From assembly GCA_003550325.1 (NCBI GenBank), contig QKWP01000006.1, positions 772,465-836,464 on the forward strand: DNA of 64,000 nt, written 5' to 3'. Source of the DNA: Gigaspora rosea (taxonomy: Eukaryota > Glomeromycota > Glomeromycetes > Diversisporales > Gigasporaceae). The notes below the pieces were generated by a model. That model was not told the origin of the DNA. It did not search any database and saw only the letters and a program-made list of their open reading frames with translations. This document shows, one piece after another, positions 47,873-57,603 of the stretch (the first letter of the stretch is position 1; each line of letters opens with the position of its first letter). The translations under genes and the position numbers were made by a program.

Positions 47873-48110
47873 TCACCAATTATAGTTATGTTGGCAATAC
47901 AAATTCATATCAAAAGCCTGAAGGTTATTAATATTGTTAGACATTTTGAGGTTGTACACGAATGAAATTTTTAAAGAATCTCCAAAAAGTGAGCCAGGAA
48001 ATAAAAGGATAGAAAGACTATGTACTAAAAAGCATAAAGGCTCTTGAACAAACTGATTTAGTCTTCTTATGATACCATGTGCCCTTGGATTATAATTTGC
48101 CAATGCATTT
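47873..48110 (-). pseudogene. Fragment of an unidentified gene (copy a, inverted)
   Basis: The minus frame ANYNPRAHGIIRRLNQFVQE to NNINNLQAFDMNLYC is homologous to plus-strand sequence at 48637-48835 and 48230-48330. Shared phrases at protein level (RAH.IIRRL, NINNLQ.F) in three copies suggest a once-coding segment. The family is not recognised. Confidence 0.4.
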
Positions 48111-48159
48111 AATTGTTAAGAACAGTGTTAAAAATATTTGATTAGCTAGTTATACAGAC

Positions 48160-49350
48160 ATTCATGTTTTAACTATTCCTTACACTATTTCGCAGGCAAA
48201 TTTGCCTATGAGTTGCATTTTCCCGGCAAATTACAATCTAAGGGCTCATGACATCATAAGAAGACTAAATTAATAATCTCAGACTTTTAATATATGTATT
48301 TGCAATTTTGGGAGCTAAAAACGTGAAAATGATTGGGGTGTTTACGTATCAGCAATTTGGTTTACAGAGTAAGTATATAGATGAGCACTAGTCTTCAGAT
48401 GTTTAGAAGCTTGTTAACTGTAATTCAGTCAATACTATTATTCAGCTAATGGCCGACAAGCCACACAAATTATAATCGAATTTTTCATAGCTCGATCATA
48501 GTGGTGTCAATTTTGTAATATCGCAAGAATTTGGATTGCACGATTATTTGGGCACAGCCACGTTGTCGCAAACGTTTGCGTTTTAACTATTTCTTATACC
48601 GTTTTGCAGGCAAATTTGCCTGAGTTGCATTTTCTCAGCAAATTACAATCTAAGGGCTCATAACATCATAAGAAGACTATATTGTTTTGTTCGAGAGTTT
48701 TCAGAAAATGATATTCTTTTTAGCTCACAGTCTTTCTATTCTTTTATTTCATTGCTTACTTTTTGGGAGTCCTCATTCTTGTACTGCGACATGGCCAAAT
48801 ATTAATAATCTTCAGACTTTTAATGAATATATTTGCAATTTTGGGGAGCGAAAAACACGAAAATGATTGGGTGTTTACTAGAGTTGGGCAACGAAACCCG
48901 AAACCTTTTCCGAAACCCCGAAACCTTTTCTGAACCCTATACTATACTGAAAGGGTTAGAATTTTAATTTTAGACTTTAAGACATAAAGTACATGATAAT
49001 TAGATTGCATTTCAGAAATTTTTTGGTTACTTTATAGTAAATGTGCATTAGTTATTAACATTCTAATTTGAAGGTTTCGGAAAGTTTCGGGTTTCGGGTC
49101 ACAACTCTAGTGTTTACGTACCAGCAATTCAGCTTACAGAGTAAGTATATAGATGAGCACTAGTTCTTGGAGGCTTGTTAACTATAATTCGGCCAATACT
49201 ATTATTCGGCTAATGGCCGACAAGCCACACAAATTATAATCAAATTTTTCATAGCTCGAATATAGCGGTGTCAATTTTGTAATATCATGTGATTTGGATT
49301 GTACGATTATTTGGGCACAGCCACATTGTTGCAGACGTTTGTGTTTTAAT
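48160..49350 (+). repeat. Direct tandem repeat of about 425 bp (copies b and c) derived from the same segment
   Basis: Copy b (48160-48580) and copy c (48581-49350) share GGCAAATTTGCCT, CTAAGGGCTCATAACATCAT, TATATAGATGAGCACTAG, ATGGCCGACAAGCCACACAA and GGGCACAGCCAC. Copy c retains about 130 bp that copy b lost (also present in copy a) and has gained a 231-bp MITE. Confidence 0.8.
48879..49109. mobile_element. hAT-like MITE with 8-bp target duplication
   Basis: Termini TAGAGTTGGGCAAC and GTCACAACTCTA, with subterminal CGAAACCCGAAACC repeats mirrored on the right. Flanked by perfect GTGTTTAC (48871-48878, 49110-49117). The neighbouring repeat copy at about 48340 has the empty site GTGTTTACGTATCAGC. 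Confidence 0.85.
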
Positions 49351-50498
49351 TATATAGATTATATACAGTAGTTATCTTACATAGTTTTGATTACTTAGCC
49401 CATTTATCACCTTAATACAGTACGTACGTAGGTATGTAGGATTTATATCATAAGCTGCGAAACGTTGCCAAGGGCCTAAATTTTGTAAAGGATTTCACGT
49501 TCAACATTATAACTAATCATTTCAGAAACTGCGCTCTGAAAATTTTGTAAATTTTGTAAACTGTGTAAAATTTAGAGAATTTCGAAAGTTAAATAAATTT
49601 CTAAAAGAATCAATTGTAAAAATTATATGAATTTTATCTATATGTATGTAATAAAATGTAATGAATGTAAAAAAAGAATATGTTGTATTAAATATGGGCA
49701 ACAATTCGATTGAATAAAAAGTCTTTGCTTGTAGAATTAAATGGTTTACTTTGCGACTCTCAATTAGTAAAAGCCTAACATTAATCGGTAAATCTCGAAA
49801 CTTGTTGAGTTCGTGACGTAGTTTAAGTTCTAAGAACTCTAATAATTCGAGCCGATCTTTCCATCATTTTTCCATACTTCATCTAGTATCAAATGATTTA
49901 AAAAACATAAAGCAACAATATAGGTTTTGATTGGAACATTAAACAAAACTTATATAAAATAAAAAAAAAAATCAAATTAAAATTTACTAAAACCTCTATA
50001 TTCACAAAATAAAACCTTCAAGCACAATAAATTTTGCTTTAATATTATCTATTATACCGTCTTACAAAAAGATCAATTTATCACTTAAAAATTCATTAAA
50101 TAATTTCCACTACTTATTTCATTTTTGTAAGAAAAAGGTGTTCATAGTCCATTAGTTATTATCATAAAAAAAAATTACAGACAACATTTTCTATAACAAT
50201 TTGACTATGAAAAAAAAATCCGCTACAGAAAATTCGTCAAAATATTTTTAATATTATTAATTTTCATTAATTAAATAAAATATATATCGCGACTGAAGCT
50301 GGAAATTTAATTTTTATTATGGAAATTTCAATAATTTTTGAGGTGCATTTTCTTAACTTAGTTTTAACATTTTGGTTAGGGTAATTTGAAGTTTCATTAA
50401 TATAAGAAATATTATTCGGCTATTAATGCCTTGAAAAAAGTTAAATTTAAATATTTAAGGTGTGATCATTAAATCGCGAGGTGTTAAAACGCAAACTA
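49351..50498. other. Gene-free A+T-rich stretch
   Basis: A TTTGTAAA/TTTAGAGAAT-type low-complexity tract near 49540-49700 gives a spurious minus-strand frame. No gene. Confidence 0.5.
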
Positions 50499-50876
50499 GG
50501 GTTATTATATTTCATGAAAGTTACACGTAATTTACGTGTAAGATATACGTATGGCCTAAATTATATTTAATTTAGGCTATAGCTTAATGTGTAACGCTTT
50601 TGCCTGCTATTTTAGAAAATACTATTTTTTATTAAAAAAAAATTACGTAAGTTATAATTTTTAAAGTAATTTATGTTCATAATATTTATTTAATTGGTCT
50701 TTGTTTATCCATTGAGACTGGGTCAAGTTGATGTTAATGCTGGCAAAATTGCCATATTATTTGGCAAACTTTAGTACCTATATTGTAACTTACATATGGG
50801 CCATGTAAGTTACAGATAACTTACTGTAATTTACCATGTAAAGTATATTGTAAAGTAAGTTATAACAACCCTAACA
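50499..50876. mobile_element. hAT-like inverted-repeat element
   Basis: Termini TAGGGTTATTATA and TATAACAACCCTA are near-inverted. The interior contains palindromes ACACGTAATTTACGTGT, GCCTAAATTATATTTAATTT and CTTACATATGGGCCATGTAAG. No clear target duplication. Confidence 0.5.
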
Positions 50877-51016
50877 CAACATTTAACTAAACAATATTGG
50901 TCAATTAACATGATTAAACAAAATAATATTTAATATCGTTAACGAGAAAGTATAAATGATATTAAAAAGGTAAAATATGACAAATCTGGTTTAATCTAAA
51001 TAAATATATCACCCTA

Positions 51017-51084
51017 CTAATCATTATCATTATCATCACAATAGTCAAGATTATTTGAAATGGAAAAATTTTGTGAAGCTGAAT
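51017..51084 (-). CDS. Kinase terminal exon
   Basis: Donor TGTG followed by GTAAGT at 51171 and acceptor T-run plus AG at 51085 define an 87-nt intron. The 68-nt exon adds DSASQNFSISNNLDYCDDND and a final ND before TAG. An acidic tail is common in this fungal kinase family. Confidence 0.75.
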
Positions 51085-54000
51085 CTAAAAAAAAAAAAAA
51101 TAAAATAAAAAATCATTAAAATGCTTTTGACAACAAACATTAAGAAATATTAAGCATAATTAATTACTTACCACAAACTCTTGGAGATTGTGCAGGTGGA
51201 ATAAATGAAGAATTAAATAGATTGGAAAGATTTTTGAAGTTAAGAAGTTTACTTGTAAGTTTATCTTGTGAATAATTCGGCACTTTTGTTAATAATGTCG
51301 GAATAATAAGATCAGCATATTCGAATGCTTCTTTTATTAATGGCCCATTTTTAAACATTTTCACGTAATTGCTTATCGTTATCATATTCCAAGCATTTAA
51401 TTTATTATGTATGTCAGATGCAGTTGGTCTACTAGATGGATTAGCACTCATGCATTGATTTGCTAATTGAATATAGCATTCAGGAATGTCTTTAGCAAAT
51501 TCAGGACGCAATCCCTCACATATTTTAATGGCTAGTCCTACATCATAATCAATATTATAATGAGGTGGTTTTCCTGTAGTAATTTCAGCCATTATAATGC
51601 CAAAACTATAAATATCTGCTGCTGTGGTATAAGGTTGTTTGTTTAACACTTCTGGTGCAACGTATGGTAATACTCCATAAACTCCTTCTGAATCAGATTC
51701 CTCAACCTTTCTAGACAATCCTAAATCTGCAATGTAAAACATTATATCATCATCATCAAGTTTTTGACTTTGTAATATGTTTCCACAATGAAAATCCGCA
51801 TGAACATATCCTTCCTTATGTATTTGTGATAAGCCTTTTGATATATCTATAAGTAACTTCAATTTATTTTTCCAATTAAGTTTACTAAAATTTGATGTCA
51901 AATAATTACGAAGATTTCCCATATTTGCATATTGAAGTACCATTAAATACTCATTATCTGTATTTCGTGTTAGCCCATATACTTCAAGTCCTTTATACAC
52001 TGACCAAAGTTTCATATAATTTTTAAATTAATAGTTGAAACGATATACAAATGTACATATTACTACGTATAATGAATAATATAATGTCAAAATAAATAAT
52101 TTAACATACTTCTCTTAAAAAATTCTTTCGAGATCCGGGCAATGTTTTAAGTGCGACATGCGTTTATTTGTGTTGTTTATTTTACCATCTAACCATGTTG
52201 CTGAAAATACTGTGCCAAATCCTCCTTTACCGATTTTTTGAATATTATCCAATCTATGAAAAGAAATCCATTCAATTACATCTTCATATTCTTTTATACA
52301 ATCATCTATATCCATATTTCCACTCGTCCATGGGCCACATGTTTGACACCATTCAAATGAAGTATTATATCGATCACAATTTTTACATTTTCCGTAACCT
52401 ATCTTTCTTTCAGAATAAAATTTATCAAATACTATCATATATTCGTCAGTAGCTGCATTTTTTGTTATCCCGAAGATTTTATATTTTTTATTTTCTGACT
52501 GTGTATAATCTTTAATCTTATGGATTGTGTTAAATAAATAAACAGGATTTATGAGTATTTTTTCATATAAATATACGCAATAAAAATCAATAAAAATTTT
52601 TAAAAACCTCTTTTAAAAAATCAGATGAATCCTGCGAGCTAGATAATGTTTTAAGATCCACTCTATATGATGGTACACGTGAACGTATACAATCTCCATG
52701 TATAACTGAAATTATTCTTATACCTTCTAGCCATATTGCTGATAATTCCGAGTTCAATCCATCTTTACTAATCATTTGAATGCTATCTAATTTATCAAAA
52801 GGAATCCATTCGATTACATTATCATACTCTGTAGCTTTAAGCTGAATTTCTTTAATGTAATCATCAATTTTTTCATTTCCACTCGTCAATCCTTGAGCTA
52901 TTCTTTGAGTGTCACATCTTCGACACCATGCTTCTGAAGTATTATATCGGTCGCAATTTTCACATTTTCCATTTGAACGATTTCTTTTAGAATAAAGTTC
53001 GTCAAGTACTATCATATATTCATAAGTAATTGTATTTTGAGTTATTCCATATATTTTCTGTTCTTGATTTTTTGATTGTACATAATCTTTAAACTTATTA
53101 ATATGTTAATAGATAAATAAAAATTACAAATTTATTTTACTAGTTAAAAGTCAAATATATTTAATAAAAAAATATAACTAATATATAAATTTACCTCTTT
53201 TAAAAAACCTAGCAAATTCTGAGAGCTAGGTAATGTTTTGAGATCAACTACACGTGATGGTATACGTGACCATATGTATTCACCAGATTTTTCTGAAATC
53301 ATTCGTATTCCGTCTAACCATTTTGCTATAAATATTGAGTCGAACCCACCTTCCCCAATTTTTCGAATGTTATCTAATCTAACAAAAGGAATCCATTCGA
53401 TTACATCTTCATAATTAACAGCTTTAAGTTGAAATCCTTTAATGCAATCATCAATTTTTTCACTTCCACTCGACCATACTTGAGTTGCTCTTTGAGGATC
53501 ACATGTTTTACACCATGCCGGCGAAGTGTTATATTGGTTGCAATTTTTGCAATGTCCATTATTTTTAATTTCAAATACTATCATATATTCGTTAGTAGTC
53601 TTACTCTCTAATCGCACATAATCTTTAAACTTATAAAACACGTTAAATAGATAAAAATGATTATAATTTATTCTACTAATTAAGAAGTCAAGTAAATAAA
53701 CCATAATAAATGTAATTTAATCTACCTCTTTTAAAAAATCCAATAAATTCCACGAACTAGGTAATGTTTTAAGACCTACTAGATATGGTGATATAATTGA
53801 CCGTGTGTATTCTCCAGACTTACCTGAAATAATTCGTATACCATCTAACCATGTTGCTAAAAATATTGAATTAAATTTATCTTTATTAATTAATTGAATG
53901 TTATTTAATCTATTATATGGGATCCATTCGATCACTTCATCATATTTAGTGGCTTTAAGTTGAAATTCTTTAATACATTCATCAACTCTTTCATTTCCAC

Positions 54001-56548
54001 TCGACCATTCTTGCACTGTTTTTTGAGTATCACACGCTTGGCACCATACTGTCGAAGTGTTATATAGGCTGCAACCTCCACATTTACCATAACTATAATA
54101 CCTTATAGAATAAAATTCATCAAATACTATCATATATTCGTTAGTAGTCGTATTTTGAGTCATTCCATATACTTTATATTTCTTAATTTCCGATTGTGTA
54201 TAATATTTAAGCTTATGAAATGTGAAATATTGATAAGTAAGAACTGTAGCTACTTAAAAGTCAAGTATATATAATAAATACAATCAAAAATTTAACCTAC
54301 TTCTTTTAAAAAATCTAACAAATTCTGAGAGCTAGCTAACACTTTAAGATTCACTCCACATGATAGTGTACGTGACTGCTTGTGTATGACTTTACCTTGA
54401 ACAATACCTTCTAAAAAAATATTGAATTAAATTTATCTTTATTAATTCTGAGAGCTAGATAACGTTTTAAGATTTACTCCACATCATAATGTACGTGACT
54501 GTTTGAGTACGGCATTACCTGAAACAATTCGTATACCATCTAACCATGTTGCTAAAAATATTGAATTAAATTTATCTTTATTAATTAAATGAATGTTATT
54601 TAATCTATTATATGGAATCCATTCGATCACTTCATCATATTTAGTGGCTTTAAGTTGAAATTCTTTAATGCATTTATCAATTTTTTCATTTCCACTTGTC
54701 CAGCTTTGAGCTGCTCTTTGAGGGTCGCATGCTTGACACCACGCTGGTGAGATAGTATGTTGTTTGCAATCTCCACACTTATTATCATAATATTCTCTTT
54801 CAAAACAAAATGCAAAAAATATTATCATATATTCGTCAGTAATTGTGTCATGTGTTATTCCAAGTACTTTATATCCTTCATCCTCTAATCGCATGTAGAC
54901 CTTAAACTTATAAATCGTAAATAAGAATTATCAACAATATATTCTACTAAACAAATTGTCAAGTATATAATAAATAATAAATAAATAATAATTTTAACTC
55001 ACATCATTTAAAAAATCTAATAAATTCTGAGAGCTAGGTAATGTTTTAAGATTAACTGCACATGGTCGTGAACGTGACTGTTTGAAACCTGAAATTATTC
55101 GCATGCCATCTAACCATGTTGCTTTAAAATTTTCTTTATTAATTAATTGAATGTTATTTAATCTATTATATGGAACCCATTCGATCACTTCATAATATTT
55201 AGTGGCTTTAAGTTGAAATTCCTTAATGCATTTATCAATTTTTTCATTTCCACTTGTCCATTCTTGAGTTATTTTTTGAGGATCACATGTTTGACACCAC
55301 GCTGGCGAAGTGTTATATCGGTCACAATTTTCACATTTTCCGTTTAAGTGATTTCTTTGAGAATAAAATTCATCAAATACTATCATATATTCATCAGTAA
55401 CTGTATTTTGAGTTATTCCATATACTTTATATTTATTTTCTAAATGTACATAATCTTTAAACTTATAAAACGACGTAAAAGATAATAGGTGTTATAAATT
55501 TATTCTACTAATTAAAAGCTAAGTATATAATAATAATAAGTTTAACTCACTTCTTTTAAAAAATCTAACAAATTCTGAGAGCTAGGTAATGTTTTAAGAT
55601 TAACTCCACATGATGGTGTACGTGACTGTATGTATTCTCCAGGTTCACCTGAAATTGTCCGTATACCATCTAACCATGTTGCTAAAAATATTGAACTAAA
55701 TTCATCCTTACTAATTAATTGAATGTTATTTAATTTATTAAAAGGAATCCATTCGATTACATCTTCATGTTTAGTGGTTTTAAGTTGAAATTCCTTAATG
55801 CATTTATCAATTTTTCCATTTCCACTTGTCCATTCTTGAGTTATTTTTTGAGGATCACATGTTTGACACCACGCTGGCGAAGTGTTATATTGGCTGCAAT
55901 TTCCACATTTTCCATTATCATAATGCCTTTTAGAATAAAATTCATCAAACACTATCATATATTCATCAGTATTTTGAGTTATTCCATATACTTTATATTT
56001 ATCTTCTAATTGTACATAATCTTTAAACTTATAAAACGAAGTAAAAGATAATAGGTGTTATAAATTTATTCTACTAATTAAAAGCTAAGTATAATAATAA
56101 TAAGTTTAACTCACTTCTTTTAAAAAATCTAACAAATTCTGAGAGCTAGGTAATGTTTTAAGATTAACTCCACATGATGGTGTACGTGACTGTGTGTATT
56201 CTCCAGGTTCACCTGAAATTGTCCGTATACCATCTAACCATGTTGCTAAAAATATTGAACTAAATACATCCTTACTAATTAATTGAATGTTATTTAATTT
56301 ATTAAAAGGAATCCATTCGATCACATCTTCATATTTAGTGGTTTTAACTTGAAGTTTTTTAATGTAATCGTCAATTTCTTTATTTCTACTCGTCCATCCT
56401 TGAATTGTTTTTTGGGGTTACATGTTTGGCACCACGCTTTTGAAGTGTTATATCGGTCACAATTTCCACATTTTCCATTCAGACGATTTCTTTTAAGTTC
56501 ATTTTTATTTTTAAAAATACTTTTGATCGTTCTTTTGAAATTTGACAT
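51017..56548 (-). CDS. Multi-exon gene: tandem zinc-ribbon/kinase-N-lobe exons plus one TKL-like kinase C-lobe
   Basis: Minus-strand exons deduced from splice sites and homology: 56548-56115, 56027-55551, 55461-55003, 54906-54519 with 54410-54301, 54211-53726, 53629-53195, 53093-52608, 52515-52110, 52027-51172 and 51084-51017 (stop TAG 51017-51019). The first eight units are homologous. Each carries GKCxxC-x9-CxxC, then an EWIPF-like block, a glycine-loop region, ATWLDG, a VxLKTL lysine block and FLKE. In units 2-8 an FKDY..KVYGITQNT..EYMIV block precedes these. Only the last exon pair has a C-lobe. Exons of units 2-7 are multiples of three (477, 459, 388+110, 486, 435, 486 nt) with no stop. 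Lesions: a 1-nt loss in unit 1 (about 56416), a frame change in unit 8 (406 nt), and the final acceptor AA instead of AG at 52028-52029. Membership in the expanded fungal TKL-like kinases is from family knowledge; the tandem N-lobe architecture is read directly. Confidence 0.8.
51172..52027 (-). CDS. Kinase C-lobe exon
   Basis: Open over 285 codons. Beta4-beta5 VYGLTRNTDNEYLMVLQYA; catalytic loop HADFHCGNIL (HRD Arg replaced by Ala, Asp and Asn kept); DLG in place of DFG (YIADLGLSRKV); LPYVAPEVL; ADIYSFGIIMAEITTGKPP; SRPTASDI. These are the features of an active-like TKL-family kinase. By homology the exon should start FKNYMKLW at 52027, but the preceding bases read AA where all other units have AG. 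A Met at 52015 could allow separate initiation. Confidence 0.85.
52110..52515 (-). CDS. Kinase array unit 8 (canonical N-lobe before the C-lobe, frame-shifted)
   Basis: Zinc-ribbon GKCKNCDRYNTSFEWCQTC and a canonical glycine loop KIGKGGFGTVFSATWLDG. The unit lacks about 10 residues between the ribbon and EWISF. After WLDGKINNTNKR the frame must shift to reach VALKTLPGSRKNFLRE (406 nt, one over a multiple of three); unshifted it stops just before the donor GTATGT. Only this unit has an unaltered loop, as expected for the N-lobe that pairs with the C-lobe. Confidence 0.75.
52608..53093 (-). CDS. Kinase array unit 7
   Basis: 486 nt, 162 codons. Zinc-ribbon GKCENCDRYNTSEAWCRRC. Loop SKDGLNSELSAIWLEG is degenerate; VDLKTLSSSQDSSDFLKE follows. 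The donor is GTTTTT, weaker than the GTGAGT/GTAGGT/GTAAAT of the other units, which might favour retention of the next intron. Confidence 0.75.
53195..53629 (-). CDS. Kinase array unit 6 (best-preserved upstream G-loop)
   Basis: 435 nt, 145 codons. Its beta4-beta5 block is shortened (FKDYVRLESKTTNEYMIVFE). Zinc-ribbon GHCKNCNQYNTSPAWCKTC. The loop RKIGEGGFDSIFIAKWLDG keeps a GxGG pattern, and VDLKTL and FLKE follow, so this N-lobe could still bind nucleotide if folded with a C-lobe. Confidence 0.8.
53726..54211 (-). CDS. Kinase array unit 5
   Basis: 486 nt, 162 codons. Starts LKYYTQSEIKKYKVYGMTQN; zinc-ribbon GKCGGCSLYNTSTVWCQAC; loop NKDKFNSIFLATWLDG (glycines lost); VGLKTLPSSWNLLDFLKE. Acceptor CATAAG, donor GTAGAT. 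The loop region is identical to that of unit 4, so the two are sister copies. Confidence 0.8.
54301..54906 (-). CDS. Kinase array unit 4 (split by a new intron)
   Basis: Read straight through, the unit has a TGA after QSRTL and further stops, because about 110 nt were locally duplicated. A GT at 54518 (TCAG followed by GTAATG) and a TTTTTTTAG acceptor ending at 54411 define a 108-nt intron. Its removal joins exons 54906-54519 and 54410-54301 (388+110=498 nt, 166 codons) with the frame kept through CGVNLKVLASSQNLLDFLKE. The zinc-ribbon is NKCGDCKQHTISPAWCQAC. Loop NKDKFNSIFLATW is degenerate. Confidence 0.65.
55003..55461 (-). CDS. Kinase array unit 3
   Basis: 459 nt, 153 codons. Zinc-ribbon GKCENCDRYNTSPAWCQTC intact. 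The glycine loop is shortened to NKENFKATWLDG, an in-frame deletion that removes the loop strand. VNLKTL is kept and the last residues are FLND instead of FLKE. Donor GTGAGT, acceptor ATAAG. Confidence 0.8.
55551..56027 (-). CDS. Kinase array unit 2
   Basis: 477 nt, 159 codons, flanked by acceptor ATAAG and donor GTGAGT. Reads FKDYVQLEDKYKVYGITQNT, then a zinc-ribbon GKCGNCSQYNTSPAWCQTC, EWTSGNGKIDKCIKEFQL, VIEWIPFNKLNNIQLI, a degenerate loop SKDEFSSIFLATWLDG, and VNLKTLPSSQNLLDFLKE. All four Cys and the beta3 Lys are present; the loop glycines are lost. Confidence 0.8.
56115..56548 (-). CDS. Kinase array unit 1 (first exon, frameshifted)
   Basis: Starts MSNFKRTIKSIFKNKNELKR, unlike the other units, which begin with the FKDY block. 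The zinc-ribbon GKCGNCDRYNTSKAWCQTC is intact. Directly after it one base is missing relative to the other units (434 rather than 435 nt), so the frame passes into noise. The correct frame resumes and reads to FLKE at 56115. The G-loop is degenerate (ISKDVFSSIFLATW); the VNLKTL lysine is kept. Very similar to unit 2, hence a recent duplicate. Confidence 0.7.
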
Positions 56549-56570
56549 AATTATAATACTTTATTCTTAA

Positions 56571-57212
56571 ATAATTTATTTTAGATTCTACATAGATTTA
56601 GATAATCTTATAAACGTCTTTTACCGAAACTTACATTAAATATCTTCGTCTTTTTTCGTAAATTTTTGGTTTCAGTATGTAAGCATAATAATAGATTTCT
56701 TCTGTCCAAGTTAACCGTAGAATTTTGATTCTTTTATTCTTTGAACTGTTAATTTTAATTGTTTGTCATGCAGAAAGTGTTCATGATGGTTTTTACGTTA
56801 TATCCTTATAAACATAAATAATGCTTTAGTTACTCAAATAAACAATACTGTACTATTATTGGGCGGCAAAGAAAATAATTGTTTGTGGATACATGCTAAA
56901 TGCTGTGCAGCAATGCATTAAATGAGTTATTTGGAACATTGTACGACATACATTAAAATTGGATCAAAATAACTATATACGTACGTACGTTGTGTGTGTG
57001 AAAAAAAATACCCTACGTCTAAATATCGTAACTATACACCATTAAAACTAACTAAACTACTCCAATTTAACCCGACTAAAGGTAAGGCCTCGATTAAGGC
57101 GTGGATAGACTTGGCCCGAGTCAAATAGAGCTCTATATTACCTCAAAAGGCTATAAATCAGGATCATACGATTAGAATTTTATTACCTGTAGGTTGAATT
57201 GAGGAAGCAAAG
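56571..57212. other. Gene-free stretch upstream of the kinase array
   Basis: No promoter motif could be assigned. A GTACGTACGTTGTGTGTG repeat is at about 56980. Confidence 0.5.
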
Positions 57213-57506
57213 AACGATAGAGTCCAGAATATTCCATGATTACATGGGGTCTTTGCCTTGAAATCACGTTCCGACATATCCGATCGGGCTAATTCGGAAC
57301 CCGAGTACCGGTTCGTGTTTCTATGTAAATCATCCTATACCTTTATTATTCGATAGTTTATTCAATAAACTATCGAATCAATAAAGTAAAGGATGATTTT
57401 ACATATAAGCGCGAACCGGTACTCGGGTTTGAATCTGTCCTAATTAGCCCGATCGGATGTGTCGGATCATGATTTTCAAGGCAAAAACCACACATTAGAG
57501 ACTGGA
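57213..57506. mobile_element. Palindromic element of about 290 bp
   Basis: Arms of about 140 bp around a perfect centre GATAGTTTATTCAATAAACT (57351-57370). The arms carry CCGATCGGGCTAATT and ACCCGAGTACCGGTTCG, mirrored on the right. Non-coding; G+C-richer than the surroundings. Confidence 0.8.
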
Positions 57507-57603
57507 CTCTAGTCAACTCGTAGCTTAAAAAACATAATATTGACTCGAGTTAATTCGAGTTAAGACTATGTTTTTTAGGCTACGAATTGACTCGAATCCA
57601 GTT
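57497..57603. repeat. Hairpin of about 105 bp adjoining the previous element
   Basis: ACTGGACTCTAGTCAACTCG and TAGCTTAAAAAACATA are mirrored by TATGTTTTTTAGGCTACGAA and TTGACTCGAATCCAGT. Centre CTCGAGTTAATTCGAG. Confidence 0.8.
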
